Shown: piece after piece, positions 8,855 through 17,393 of the stretch | How positions within the stretch are numbered: the first letter of the stretch is position 1 | Layout: each line of letters starts with the position of its first letter | Assembly (NCBI GenBank): GCA_046330415.1 | Contig: JAXLSW010000008.1 | Coordinates: 124,001-188,000 of the forward strand | Length of the DNA stretch: 64,000 nucleotides | Origin: RHKX01 sp046330415 | GTDB taxonomy: Bacteria; Actinomycetota; Thermoleophilia; Solirubrobacterales; 70-9 | Direction: 5' to 3' | Notes under the pieces: model-generated | Databases searched by the model: none | Told to the model about the DNA's origin: nothing | What the model saw: only the letters and a program-made list of their open reading frames with translations | Program-made: the position numbers and the translations under genes

Positions 8855-10102
8855 TCAGCGCTTCTTCTTCTTGACGACCTTCCACTTGTAGGTCGTCGCG
8901 CCCGAGACGTTGCCGACCGCGTCGGTGGCGGTGATCGCGAACCTGTGCCGCCCGAGGCTGACGCGCTTGCTGAAGGGTGATTCGCAGGGCTTGGCGGCCG
9001 CCTTGTCGAGCGCACAGGTGAAGGTCGCCGCCTCCGACGCCGAGAACGTGAACTTCGCCTTCCGCTTCGTCGTCTTCTTCTGCGGGCCCTTCTTCACCTT
9101 CGTCTTCGGCGCGGTGATATCGAGCGCCGGCGTGCCGGGACCGCCCGGGGTTATCTGGACCCCCCACTCGATCGCCTGCCTCATCGTCGTGTCGGCGACG
9201 CGCCCGTAGACGCCCCACTTCTCCGGCTGCGCGCAGCCGACCCCGAAGCTGGTGTCGCCGATCAGGCGATAGGTGCCGTCGCCGGCGGGCGCGACCAGCG
9301 GGCCGCCGCTGTCGCCCTGGCAGGTGTCCTTGCCGCCGAGCGGCGGGGTCCCGGCGCAGAGCATCGTCGCCGGGTCGAAGCCTGTGCCGTAGGAGAGCGT
9401 GTCTCCGCAGTCGGAGTCGGAGACCACCTGCAATGCGACCGATCGCAGACCGTCGGGGTAGCTGGCCGGAGGGGTCGAGTTCACATTCCCCCAGCCCGTC
9501 GCGTAGACGGTGGCGCCCGCGTTCCAGAGACTGCGCTCGGACGGCGCAGCGATCTGGATCGGCGCCGCCGGGCTGGGCGCCGGAGTCGCGAGTTCGACGA
9601 TCGCAACGTCCCACACGTTCGAGTCCGGGTTGTAGAGCTGGGTGCCCGCCGCCGGCTGGGTGACCGACTGCGGCACCGCGGTACCGCCCTGGTCGACGAA
9701 GTAGACGACATCGCTCACAGGCGTCTCGCCGGCGCCGGTTGCGCCCGTCCCGAGGTTCGTCCGGCCGGTCAGCACCGAGAAGGAGGAGGGCTGCTGGAAG
9801 CTCATGACCGCCGGGGTGTCATCGAAGACGCAGTGCGCTGCGGTCAGGACGGTCGTCGGTGAGATCAGCGAACCGCCGCAGAACTGACGGTCATAGGCGC
9901 TCGTCACTCCGTCGACCGGCCGCTCGAGCGCGATCTGCCAGGGCCACTGCTCAATGGTCGTCGCCTCGCCGCCCACGATGTCGGCGCCTCCGGCTCCGTT
10001 CCCGTCGGCGGCCTGTGAAGCCGAGACGCTCCAGCCCCCCGAGATGGCGAGCGCTGCCAACGTCGCCAGCGCCCCGATCGTTCCCCGCTGCCTGAATCTC
10101 AC
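8855..10102 (-). CDS. Secreted trypsin-like serine protease (S1) with C-terminal Ig-like domain
   Basis: 415 residues from the GTG at 10102. A signal peptide (about 1-32) is followed by the activation site IVGGEATTIEQWPWQ (residue 42 on) and a complete catalytic triad: His90 in LTAAHC, Asp165 in DVAIVEL, and Ser265 in CQGDSGGPL. Asp259, six residues before the serine, predicts trypsin-like specificity for Lys/Arg. Residues about 310-415 form a separate beta-domain with TKVKKGPQKKTTKRKAKF, a FTCALD...PCESPF Cys pair and TDAVGNVSG, a module common in thermoleophilial exoproteins. A TAGGAT element 7 nt upstream fixes the GTG start. Confidence 0.92.
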   Translation of the reverse strand: MRFRQRGTIGALATLAALAISGGWSVSASQAADGNGAGGADIVGGEATTIEQWPWQIALERPVDGVTSAYDRQFCGGSLISPTTVLTAAHCVFDDTPAVMSFQQPSSFSVLTGRTNLGTGATGAGETPVSDVVYFVDQGGTAVPQSVTQPAAGTQLYNPDSNVWDVAIVELATPAPSPAAPIQIAAPSERSLWNAGATVYATGWGNVNSTPPASYPDGLRSVALQVVSDSDCGDTLSYGTGFDPATMLCAGTPPLGGKDTCQGDSGGPLVAPAGDGTYRLIGDTSFGVGCAQPEKWGVYGRVADTTMRQAIEWGVQITPGGPGTPALDITAPKTKVKKGPQKKTTKRKAKFTFSASEAATFTCALDKAAAKPCESPFSKRVSLGRHRFAITATDAVGNVSGATTYKWKVVKKKKR

Positions 10103-10109
10103 GAGGGCG

Positions 10110-10115
10110 ATCCTA
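10110..10115 (-). promoter_or_regulatory. -10-like element TAGGAT for the trypsin-like protease
   Basis: TAGGAT on the minus strand, 7 nt before the GTG at 10102. No Shine-Dalgarno, so probably leaderless. Confidence 0.5.
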
Positions 10116-10125
10116 CGCCCCACGC

Positions 10126-10715
10126 CTAGCTCTCGCCAAGTGCGTACTTGTCGATGTCGGCGGCGAGGTCGTCCTCGCTGGTGTAGGGACCCTGGTGGGC
10201 GTAGACGAGCTCGCCCTCACTGTCGTAGTACAGGGTGTTGGGATAGCCGACCAGCGTCGTACCGGCCCAGTCGCCCAGGTCGCCCTTGTCTGGGGCCTCG
10301 ATGCTCGGATACGGCAGTGGGTTGTCCTCGAGGAAGGTCTCCGCCGCCGCCTTCGAGTCCTCGGAGTCGACGCCGAGGAACGCCGCCTCGTCGAGATGCT
10401 TGGCCGCCTGCGACTGGAAGTAGGGGAACTCGTCGCGGCAGGGGATGCACCAGGAGGCCCAGTTGTTGACGACGACCGGGTGGCCCTCGACGCCGTCGAT
10501 CGCCGCGTCGTAGGCGTCCTCGCCGCCATCGAGGATCGCGTCTCCGTCCGCGTAGAGGTCGGCGAGCGCCGGTGGCGCTTGGCGACCGCGGCCTCGTAGT
10601 CGGGCGCGGTCGCGGTGGAGTCGGAGGAGCCGCAGGCCGCGAGAACGAGCGCGCCGAAGGTGGTCGCGATGGCGAGCGCGGCCCGCGTTCTTCTATCGGT
10701 GCGTGTGGCTTGCAT
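10126..10715 (-). pseudogene. Frameshifted thioredoxin-like (TlpA/ResA type) lipoprotein
   Basis: The ATG at 10715 begins a lipoprotein signal with lipobox LVLAAC, then a short linker ending PDYEAAVAK. The frame then breaks near 10577. One base later the sequence continues as a good thioredoxin domain: ALADLYADGDAILDGG, VVVNNWASWCIPC (redox Cys pair), DEFPYFQSQA, a VGYPNT cis-Pro region and a YALGES end at the TAG (10126-10128). Restoring one G in AAGCGCC gives an uninterrupted protein of about 195 residues. This would be an extracytoplasmic thiol reductase or cytochrome c maturation factor. The cause may be a true 1-bp deletion or a sequencing/assembly error; both halves look otherwise intact, which favours a recent event or error. 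Confidence 0.8.
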
Positions 10716-10851
10716 CTTCGACTCAGGCCCAGGGGCGACTGTAGCGACGCCCCGCTCCGGGCTCGGGGAGTAGAACTTCGGGTCCGAGCAGGCCATCAGG
10801 AAGGGGAACACGTTGTCGGCGCGATCGATCCGGAGGGCGCACGAGAAATCG

Positions 10852-12495
10852 GTGAGGAGGCGTCGCGCGCGGGCCGCCGCAGGCGTCGCCACGATCGCCC
10901 TGGGAGCGGCCGCCGCGCTGGCGCCGAGCGCCCAGGCGGGGAGCTTCACCGTCACCTCCCTCGCCGATGCGCCGGCGAACGCCTGCGACGCGAGCTGCAC
11001 GCTGCGCGACGCGCTCGATGCGGGTACCGCCGACCCCACCCCCGACACGATCACCTTCGCCACCGGTCTCAGCGGCACCATCGAGCTCACCCAGGGCCAG
11101 CTCGAGGTCTACGACCAGACCAATCTGCAGGGACCGGGCGCAGGCGCCGTGACCGTCGACGGCAACGGCCTCGACAACGTCTTCTACGTCCGCACCGAGC
11201 CGCAGTCGGCGCGCATCGCCGGGCTCACCGTGACTGGTGGCAACGCCACCAACGGCGGCGGCATCTTCTTCGAGGACGTGAGCCCTCAGAACTCCACGTT
11301 GACGATCGACGACGTCACCTTCAGCGCCAACTCGGCGACCTACGGCGGCGCGATCAACGCCTCGATCGGCATCCTCACGGTGTCGAACTCGCGCTTCGTC
11401 AACAACTTCGCGAGCGATTCCGGCGGCGCGATCGCAGGGTCGCCGGAGAGCCTGACCGCCTCCGACAGCACGTTCGCGAACAACACGTGCGCCGACGACG
11501 GCGGCGCGATCAGGGTCGCGGGCTCCGTCAAGAACCTGCTGATCGAGGGCTCGACCTTCAGCGGCAACAAGGCCAAGGATGGCGGCGCGCTGCTGCTCTT
11601 CGGCCCCAGCGCCTCCGGGACGATCCGCAATTCGACGCTGACCGGGAACACCGCCACCGTCACCGGCGGCGCGATCACCGACACCAACGCCCGCGACATC
11701 ACCACGCAGCTGCAGAACTCGACGGTCACCGGCAACACGGCAGCCACCGGTGGCGGCGTCTACCGCCGCGCCTACGACGACCCCGCCAGCCCCGGCGACG
11801 ACAACCTGCTCGTCTCGAGCACGATCATCGCCGCGAACACGGCCACGACCGGGCCGGACATCGCCCAGCGGGCGACGAGCCCACCGGCCATCAACGGCAG
11901 CTTCATCGTCGGCAACTCCCTGATCGGGAATCCGAACGGAGGGCCGATCACGACCAGCGCCCCGAACCTGACCGGCGTCGACCCGCAGCTCGGCCCGCTC
12001 GCCGACAACGGCGGACCGACCCAGACGATGCTCCCGGCCACCGGCAGCCCGGTCATCAACGCGGGCACCGGCAACGCCCTCGCCACCGATCAGCGCGGCG
12101 CGCCCCGGACCTCCGGCGGCGGCACCGACATCGGCGCGGTCGAGCTCGGCGTCGTCGAGGGCGCGAAGGTGAGCGCCAAGAAGAAGCAGAAGCAGAAGGG
12201 CAAGAAGATCCAGATCAAGGTCAAGGCCGGCGCCGCCGAGGCGGTGAGCGTGACCGCCGGGGGCACGGTCTCGATCAAGGGGAAGGGGAAGAAGCTGATG
12301 CTGAAGGCCGCCAGCGGCAACGCCGGCGCCGGGGGCACGGTGACGCTGAAGCTGAAGCCCGCCTCGAAGGGAAGTGCCAAGAAGATCGCGAAGGCGCTCG
12401 GTACCGGCAAGAAGGTGCAGGCGAACCTCGACGTGACGATGACCGGCTCCTTCGGCGCCGCCTTCGAAACGCAGGCGAAGGTCAAGCTCAAGTAG
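10852..12495 (+). CDS. Secreted right-handed beta-helix protein (CSLREA-type)
   Basis: 547 residues. A twin-Arg-rich N-terminus (VRRRRARAAAG) and hydrophobic stretch form a signal peptide. Next comes a CSLREA-like start FTVTSLADAP...CTLRDAL, then about 330 residues of parallel beta-helix coils marked by repeated GG-A/G-I and S-T-F/L-x-x-N (NGGGIFF, YGGAINA, DSGGAIAG, DDGGAIRV, DGGALLLF). It ends in the choice-of-anchor-Q motif GGTDIGAVELG. The last about 115 residues are a Lys-rich beta-domain. The function is probably adhesion or polysaccharide binding; no catalytic residues are recognisable. GTG at 10852 gives the best signal peptide; a TTG at 10813 is in frame. It is divergent from the lipoprotein gene. 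Confidence 0.75.
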   Translation: MRRRRARAAAGVATIALGAAAALAPSAQAGSFTVTSLADAPANACDASCTLRDALDAGTADPTPDTITFATGLSGTIELTQGQLEVYDQTNLQGPGAGAVTVDGNGLDNVFYVRTEPQSARIAGLTVTGGNATNGGGIFFEDVSPQNSTLTIDDVTFSANSATYGGAINASIGILTVSNSRFVNNFASDSGGAIAGSPESLTASDSTFANNTCADDGGAIRVAGSVKNLLIEGSTFSGNKAKDGGALLLFGPSASGTIRNSTLTGNTATVTGGAITDTNARDITTQLQNSTVTGNTAATGGGVYRRAYDDPASPGDDNLLVSSTIIAANTATTGPDIAQRATSPPAINGSFIVGNSLIGNPNGGPITTSAPNLTGVDPQLGPLADNGGPTQTMLPATGSPVINAGTGNALATDQRGAPRTSGGGTDIGAVELGVVEGAKVSAKKKQKQKGKKIQIKVKAGAAEAVSVTAGGTVSIKGKGKKLMLKAASGNAGAGGTVTLKLKPASKGSAKKIAKALGTGKKVQANLDVTMTGSFGAAFETQAKVKLK

Positions 12496-12595
12496 TCGGG
12501 CTACGAGCCCGCTCGGCGCGGGCGCCCTCGTGCGCGCCCGCGATCTGCCGAACAACCGCCCGCTCCCCTGCTTTAATGGTGGAGCGGTTCGAAGG

Positions 12596-12690
12596 GACTT
12601 CCGACCGCGGGGACACGGTCGGTTCTCATCCCGACTTCCGATCCACCTCGTCCCGAGACCTCACTGCCCGTTTCAACTGACCCGGGCAGT
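12596..12690 (+). promoter_or_regulatory. Structured 5' leader of the helicase gene
   Basis: The 207 bp between the beta-helix gene and the helicase hold a TTTAAT -10 candidate near 12571. Two perfect inverted repeats follow: CCGACCG (12601-12607) with CGGTCGG (12616-12622), and ACTGCCCG (12663-12670) with CGGGCAGT (12683-12690). The second ends 12 nt before the ATG. The 9-mer GACTTCCGA is directly repeated at 12596 and 12633. No Shine-Dalgarno is visible before the ATG. This may be a cis-regulatory RNA, but its role is unknown. Confidence 0.4.
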
Positions 12691-12702
12691 CACCGCCTTC
12701 AC

Positions 12703-15360
12703 ATGGCTGACAGCACTGCACTTGCCGCATCCGCGGCCGCCGCGCCTACCGGCGCCGACATCGAGCGCGTTCAGAAGTTCACGCGAGAGCCGATCCTGCT
12801 CGAGGGCGAGTCCTATGAGGACCTCGCCGAGGGCGGCGCCCGCAAGCAGGCCTTCGACTCGGCACTCGCCGAGATCGAGGAGGGATTCGAGGAGCCCTCG
12901 CCGGAATGGCGCCGCACCTACTCGCTGCTGCTCGGCCTCGAGCGCGTCCTCGCCAACGATCCTCCTGAGCTCCGCGACGGCGCCCAGCTCAACGAGCACC
13001 AGGTCGACGCGCTCTCGGGCACGCTCGCCGCGATCATCGCCGAGACCGAGGAGCCCGGCTCGAACAAGGCCGGGCCTCCGAACGGGGGGAACGGCGGCAA
13101 CGGGGGCAACGGCGCGACCGCGGTCGTCAGCGAGGACGAAGGCGAAGAAGCCCTCGCCGAGGACGAGGAGGAGCCCGTCGACTGGGAGGACGACGCGCTC
13201 GAGGACGACGAAGACGACGAGATCGTCACCGAAGCCCCTGATGATCCCGGCGCGAACCGCCGCTTCTGGTTCGAGCACGCGACCGGCGCCGGCAAGACCG
13301 TCGCCGCGGTCGGCTTCGTCGAGTCCTCTCGGACCGGCGGCATCCTCATCCTCACCCACCGCCGCAACCTCGTCGACCAGTTCATCAGCGAGATCTCGAC
13401 GCGCGGCTACGCCGATCGCCTCTCCCCGCCGCTTCTGAAGGGCAAGGACCGCGCCGACGGTCCGGTCACCGTCGAGACCTACCAGTGGTTCGTCCGCAAC
13501 GCCGGCAAGATCTCGAGCGCCTACTCGATCGTGATCTGCGACGAGGCGCACACCGCGCTCGGCGAGAAGACCAGCGCCTGCATCCGCAACTGGCAGGGGC
13601 CCGTCTTCATCGGCATGACCGCGACCGGCGCCCTGATCGCCCGCCACGTCGCCGACCTCTTCCCCACCCAGACCTCGCGCTTCGACCTCGCGCAGGCCGC
13701 CCGCCGCGGTGTGATCGCGCCGCTGCGCTGCATCCGGATCCCGCCGGGACCGGGGGTGCGCACCCTCGCCAACGTGCCGCTGCGGCGCGGCGAGGTCGAC
13801 CAGGACTTCGACCAGGAGCAGCTCGCCGAGTTGCTCGACCAGGGCCCCTTCAACATCGCGATCGCCGACCTCTACCGCTCGCGCTTCAAGCGGGTGCCGG
13901 GGATCGTCTACACCGCCGGTGTCAAGCACGCGGTCAACGTCGCGGCGGCGATGCGCGAGTTCGGGATCAACGCCCGCGCGGTCTCCGGCGAGACGCCGAA
14001 GCGTGAGCTCGCCGAGACCCTCGCGGCCTTCGAGCGCGGCGAGGTAGACGTCCTCTGCAACGCGATGCTGCTCGCGGAGGGCTGGAACTCCCCGCGCGCG
14101 ACGATCTGCATGCACCTCGCTCCGACCGCCTCCAAGCGGATCTACCAGCAGCGCGTCGGCCGCGTCACCCGCCGCAACCCGGGCAAGGAGGCGGGGCTCG
14201 TCATCGACCTCGTCCACCCCGCGACCCGCAACGACGAGAACATCGTGACCCTGCACTCGCTGCTCGACCGCGACGTCTACCGCGGCGGCGCCATCGTCGT
14301 CGGCCCGGTCCGCCGCGGCCGCGGGCGCCGCGTGCGGGTCGAGAAGCGGGTCGTTCCGGTCTCCGCCGATCCGGAGCGCCGCATGCAGGTGCTCGAACGG
14401 GAGATGTGGCGAACCGCCGTCGAGCGCCTCGACTACTCCGAGCAGCACGTATGGGCGGCGCTCGCCGGCGCTCGCGTGCAGCCGAACTCGTGGCGCAAGG
14501 CGAAGGCGATGCTCCAGCACGACCAGGCCAAGGAGCTGCGCCGCCGCTTCCTGCTCACCTGCATCCAGCGCAACCGCTCCACCCAGCTCAAGCTCAAGGC
14601 GCTCAGCGAGCTCGCCCTGACCAAGGACGCCGACGCCTTCGACGAGGCGATCGACATGGTCGGCACCTGGCAGCGCGACCAGCGCCGCGCCGGCGTCAAG
14701 GTGCTGCTGCAGGCGCTGGCCGAGAGCCGGATCGGCCGTCGCGACCAAGCGCAGGCGTGGGTCTGGCGCCTCGCCGAGTTCACCCGTGACTCCCACGAGG
14801 AGTACGCCGTAGCGCGCTGGCCCGAGACCAAGCGTCTGCTCGGGTTGTTCGTCAACTCCTCCGGCCGCGCCCACGGCAAGAACGCGCGCCGTCTCGTGCA
14901 GGCCGCGCGCGGCCAGGACCGCCGCCTCGCCGTGGCGCTGCTCGCCGCAGCGGTCGCCCACACCCCCGAGGCCGAGGAGGTGCTGCGCGGCGCCCGGATG
15001 CGGATGGCCCGCAAGCCCTCCGCCGTCGCCCGCGAGCTGCTTCGCAACCTTCCGAAGAGCGGCGGCAAGAAGCGCCGCCGCCGCTCGAAGCGCTCCCGCG
15101 AGGGGGAGAACGGGAACGGCAAGCCTGCGAAGAACGGCGCCGAGGCCGAGGCGATCGAGGAGACGGACGAGACGGAGGACATCGAGGAGACCGAGGAGAC
15201 GATCGAGCCGATCGACGACCCGCTTCCCGGCGAGGACGAGGACGACGACGAGGACGACGGGGACGAGGGCACCGCGGCGATCGATCCCGACGACATCGAG
15301 CCGTCCTCCGCCCCCGTCTCGAAGTCGGACCACGGCAAGCCGGACGACCGCGCCGCCTAG
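12703..15360 (+). CDS. SF2 DEAD/DEAH-like helicase with acidic insertion and charged tail
   Basis: 885 residues. LNEHQVDAL (96-104) is the start of the helicase core, but about 70 Gly/Asn then Asp/Glu-rich residues (about 115-183) intervene before motif I ATGAGKT (193-199). The rest is orthodox: ILTHRRNLVDQF (Ia), VICDEAHTA (II, 278-285), IGMTATG (III), a RecA2 domain with GIVYTAGVKHA and QQRVGRVTR (VI, 482-490). Residues about 530-790 are helical with repeat-like character. The end holds a basic patch (KKRRRRSKRSR) followed by a long acidic tail. DEAH and the UvrB/XPB-like layout point to a dsDNA or RNA translocase; its target is unknown. No nuclease or methylase partner is adjacent. Confidence 0.8.
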   Translation: MADSTALAASAAAAPTGADIERVQKFTREPILLEGESYEDLAEGGARKQAFDSALAEIEEGFEEPSPEWRRTYSLLLGLERVLANDPPELRDGAQLNEHQVDALSGTLAAIIAETEEPGSNKAGPPNGGNGGNGGNGATAVVSEDEGEEALAEDEEEPVDWEDDALEDDEDDEIVTEAPDDPGANRRFWFEHATGAGKTVAAVGFVESSRTGGILILTHRRNLVDQFISEISTRGYADRLSPPLLKGKDRADGPVTVETYQWFVRNAGKISSAYSIVICDEAHTALGEKTSACIRNWQGPVFIGMTATGALIARHVADLFPTQTSRFDLAQAARRGVIAPLRCIRIPPGPGVRTLANVPLRRGEVDQDFDQEQLAELLDQGPFNIAIADLYRSRFKRVPGIVYTAGVKHAVNVAAAMREFGINARAVSGETPKRELAETLAAFERGEVDVLCNAMLLAEGWNSPRATICMHLAPTASKRIYQQRVGRVTRRNPGKEAGLVIDLVHPATRNDENIVTLHSLLDRDVYRGGAIVVGPVRRGRGRRVRVEKRVVPVSADPERRMQVLEREMWRTAVERLDYSEQHVWAALAGARVQPNSWRKAKAMLQHDQAKELRRRFLLTCIQRNRSTQLKLKALSELALTKDADAFDEAIDMVGTWQRDQRRAGVKVLLQALAESRIGRRDQAQAWVWRLAEFTRDSHEEYAVARWPETKRLLGLFVNSSGRAHGKNARRLVQAARGQDRRLAVALLAAAVAHTPEAEEVLRGARMRMARKPSAVARELLRNLPKSGGKKRRRRSKRSREGENGNGKPAKNGAEAEAIEETDETEDIEETEETIEPIDDPLPGEDEDDDEDDGDEGTAAIDPDDIEPSSAPVSKSDHGKPDDRAA

Positions 15361-15384
15361 CTCCGGCGGGCGAGCGAAGGACCC

Positions 15385-15747
15385 GTGGCCGGCGAGGACC
15401 CGATGCGGGACGCGGGCTGGGGGGCTCGACCCGAGCGCGAGGGCCTCAGCGAGCGTGATCCCGCTTTCGCCAAGCCCCGCCGGGGAGACGAACGGATCCC
15501 CCTCGGCGCGCTGATCCTGGCGATCCTCGGGCTGGCCGCGGGAACGGTGGGCGGGCTGCTGAGCTCACCGGGCGACGCTCGCTTCGACCTCAGCGTCGCC
15601 GGCGGCTTCGCCCGCAGCGGCTTCGCGGTCACGATCCTCGCCGGCATCTGGATCTCGTTCGGCAGCAGCCGCCGCGCCCCCGGGGCGCGCATGATCGGCA
15701 TCGGCTTCGCGGCCATGGCGCTCCTGCTGCTGATCGCCTTCGCCTGA
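15385..15747 (+). CDS. Small membrane protein, hypothetical
   Basis: 120 residues. A charged 36-residue N-terminus is followed by three predicted membrane helices (about 39-60, 70-92 and 101-119). The GTG start is preceded by GAAGG at 5 nt. It lies 24 bp after the helicase and may be cotranscribed. No family recognised. Confidence 0.6.
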   Translation: MAGEDPMRDAGWGARPEREGLSERDPAFAKPRRGDERIPLGALILAILGLAAGTVGGLLSSPGDARFDLSVAGGFARSGFAVTILAGIWISFGSSRRAPGARMIGIGFAAMALLLLIAFA

Positions 15748-15782
15748 ACTACCCCGCCGACTGCCGGCCGCGGCGGGCTTCC

Positions 15783-16502
15783 TCAGCCCAGCCTGAGGCT
15801 GACCTCGCCCGAACCGAGCGCGACGGTCCCGCCCTCCGCGGTGCGCACGAGGAGGTTGCCGCGCTCGTCGATTCCTTCGGCGACCCCGATGCGCCCGCCC
15901 TCATCGGGTCCGCCGTCCCAGCCGATCTCGCGGCCGGCGAGGGCGTCGCGGGCCCGAAACTCGGTGAGCACCCGCTCGGGACCCGCGGCGACCCACTCGC
16001 CCAGGGCCGCGTCCAGGGCTGAGCGCATGCTCGCCGGCGTGACCCCGCCTCCCAGCGAGGTCGCGGGCCAACGGAGGTCGGCCGGAAACTGCTGCGGTTC
16101 GATCGAGAGGTTCACCCCGACGCCGATCACCGCCCACTCGGGCGGGCGGGCTTCGATCAGGATCCCGCTGAGCTTTCGCTCCCCCAGCCAGACGTCGTTC
16201 GGCCACTTGACCCGGCACTCGACGTCCACCAGCGACTCACAGGCCTCGCAGACGGCGAGCGGCACCGCGAGCGGCAGCAGCAGGTGCGAGAGATCGAGCG
16301 GCCGCAGGATCGCCGAGTAGAGAAGCGCCGCGCCCGCGGGCGCGCCCCAGACGCGGTCCCCGCGCCCGCGACCGGCCGACTGCTCGGAGGCGGTGACGAC
16401 CGTCCCCGACGGCGCACCCTCGGCCGCCAGCTCCTTGGCGATCGCGTTGGTCGAGCCGGTGAGGTCGTGGTGATGATGGGGGTCGCCGAAGCGCGTGGCC
16501 AT
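15783..16502 (-). CDS. birA: Biotin--[acetyl-CoA-carboxylase] ligase
   Basis: 239 residues. It activates biotin with ATP and attaches it to the biotin carrier domain of acyl-CoA carboxylases. Signature features: GSTNAIAKELA (16-26), SEQSAGRGRGDRVW with the biotinyl-AMP-binding GRGRGD, VKWPNDVWL, and KLSGILIEA. There is no N-terminal helix-turn-helix, so it is a monofunctional ligase, not a repressor. A His4 run follows the start. A TAGGTT element 6 nt before the ATG suggests a leaderless mRNA. Divergent from the small ABC operon. Confidence 0.93.
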   Translation of the reverse strand: MATRFGDPHHHHDLTGSTNAIAKELAAEGAPSGTVVTASEQSAGRGRGDRVWGAPAGAALLYSAILRPLDLSHLLLPLAVPLAVCEACESLVDVECRVKWPNDVWLGERKLSGILIEARPPEWAVIGVGVNLSIEPQQFPADLRWPATSLGGGVTPASMRSALDAALGEWVAAGPERVLTEFRARDALAGREIGWDGGPDEGGRIGVAEGIDERGNLLVRTAEGGTVALGSGEVSLRLG

Positions 16503-16508
16503 GGGACG

Positions 16509-16514
16509 AACCTA
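16509..16514 (-). promoter_or_regulatory. -10-like element TAGGTT for birA
   Basis: TAGGTT on the minus strand, 6 nt before the birA ATG at 16502, with no ribosome site. Confidence 0.5.
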
Positions 16515-16536
16515 CCCCGCACCGCGCTCATCGGCG

Positions 16537-16662
16537 ATGATCGGCCGCCAACCCGAGACCGAGATCAAGGAGCCCACCAAGCCGATGTGGCCAGTCATCA
16601 TCACCGTCGTCATCATCATCCCGCTGCTCGTCATCGCGTGGATGAAGGTGAGAAGCCGCTAG
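16537..16662 (+). CDS. 41-residue single-TM membrane peptide, first gene of ABC operon
   Basis: It starts MIGRQPETEIKEPTKPMWP and continues into one strongly hydrophobic Ile/Val helix (about 18-35) ending MKVRSR. The charge pattern predicts N-terminus outside. Its TAG is 2 bp before the GTG of the ABC ATPase, so the two are almost certainly cotranscribed. Too short for routine gene callers. It may be an accessory subunit of the exporter; this is inferred only from position. Confidence 0.6.
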   Translation: MIGRQPETEIKEPTKPMWPVIITVVIIIPLLVIAWMKVRSR

Positions 16663-16664
16663 CC

Positions 16665-17393
16665 GTGAGCTCGCCCTCGGGACAGGCGGCGATCGCCGTC
16701 TCGGGGATCGCCGTCACCCGCGGCGACGAGCAGGTCCTGCACGGCGTCTCCTTCGAGGCGGCGGCGGGAACGGTCACCGGCCTGCTCGGACCGAGCGGCT
16801 GTGGCAAGTCGACCCTGATGCGGGCGGTCGTCGGCGTCCAGGAGAAGGTCGACGGGACGATCGAGGTTCTCGGCGAGCCGGCCGGTTCGCCGTCGCTGCG
16901 ATCGCGGGTCGGATACGTCACCCAGGCCCCGTCGGTCTACGCCGACCTCAGCGTCGCCGAGAACATGCGCTACTTCGCGACGATCGCGCGGGCCGGATCC
17001 GACCGCATCGACGAGGTCGTCGCGACCGTCGGGCTCGAGGGCTTCGAGCACCGGATCACCGGCTCGCTCTCGGGGGGTCAGCGCTCACGGGTATCGCTCG
17101 CCTCGGCGCTCCTCGGCGATCCGGACGTCCTCGTCCTCGACGAGCCGACGGTGGGCCTCGACCCGGTCATCCGCGCCGAGCTCTGGCACACGTTCCACGC
17201 CCTCGCCGACGAGGGTACGACCCTGCTCGTGTCCAGCCACGTGATGGACGAGGCAGGGGAATGCGACCGCCTGCTGCTGATGCGCGAGGGCCGGATGCTG
17301 CGGGACACCACGCCCGCCGGCTTGCGAGAGGAGACGGGGAAGCACGACCTCCAGGAGGCCTTCCTCGCGGTGATCGAGGCGGAGGGAAGTTGA
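16665..17393 (+). CDS. ABC transporter ATP-binding protein (ABC-2 exporter type)
   Basis: 242 residues. Walker A GPSGCGKST (about 43-51), Q-loop YVTQAPSVYADLSV, signature LSGGQRSRVSLA, Walker B VLVLDEPTVGLDP and switch His in LLVSSHVMDEA are all intact. The GTG start at 16665 is set by the preceding GGTGAGAAG and by homology beginning at once; the frame is open far upstream but antisense to birA. It powers the permease encoded next, with a 4-nt overlap. Confidence 0.92.
   Translation: MSSPSGQAAIAVSGIAVTRGDEQVLHGVSFEAAAGTVTGLLGPSGCGKSTLMRAVVGVQEKVDGTIEVLGEPAGSPSLRSRVGYVTQAPSVYADLSVAENMRYFATIARAGSDRIDEVVATVGLEGFEHRITGSLSGGQRSRVSLASALLGDPDVLVLDEPTVGLDPVIRAELWHTFHALADEGTTLLVSSHVMDEAGECDRLLLMREGRMLRDTTPAGLREETGKHDLQEAFLAVIEAEGS

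Noticed and set aside
12673..15333. 886-residue minus-strand open frame opposite the helicase
   Set aside because: Low-complexity Leu/Val/Asp/Gly composition and no motif; the plus-strand frame has all helicase motifs.
16284..16664. Longer N-terminus for the ABC ATPase
   Set aside because: The extension is antisense to birA; the GTG at 16665 has a ribosome site and begins the family.
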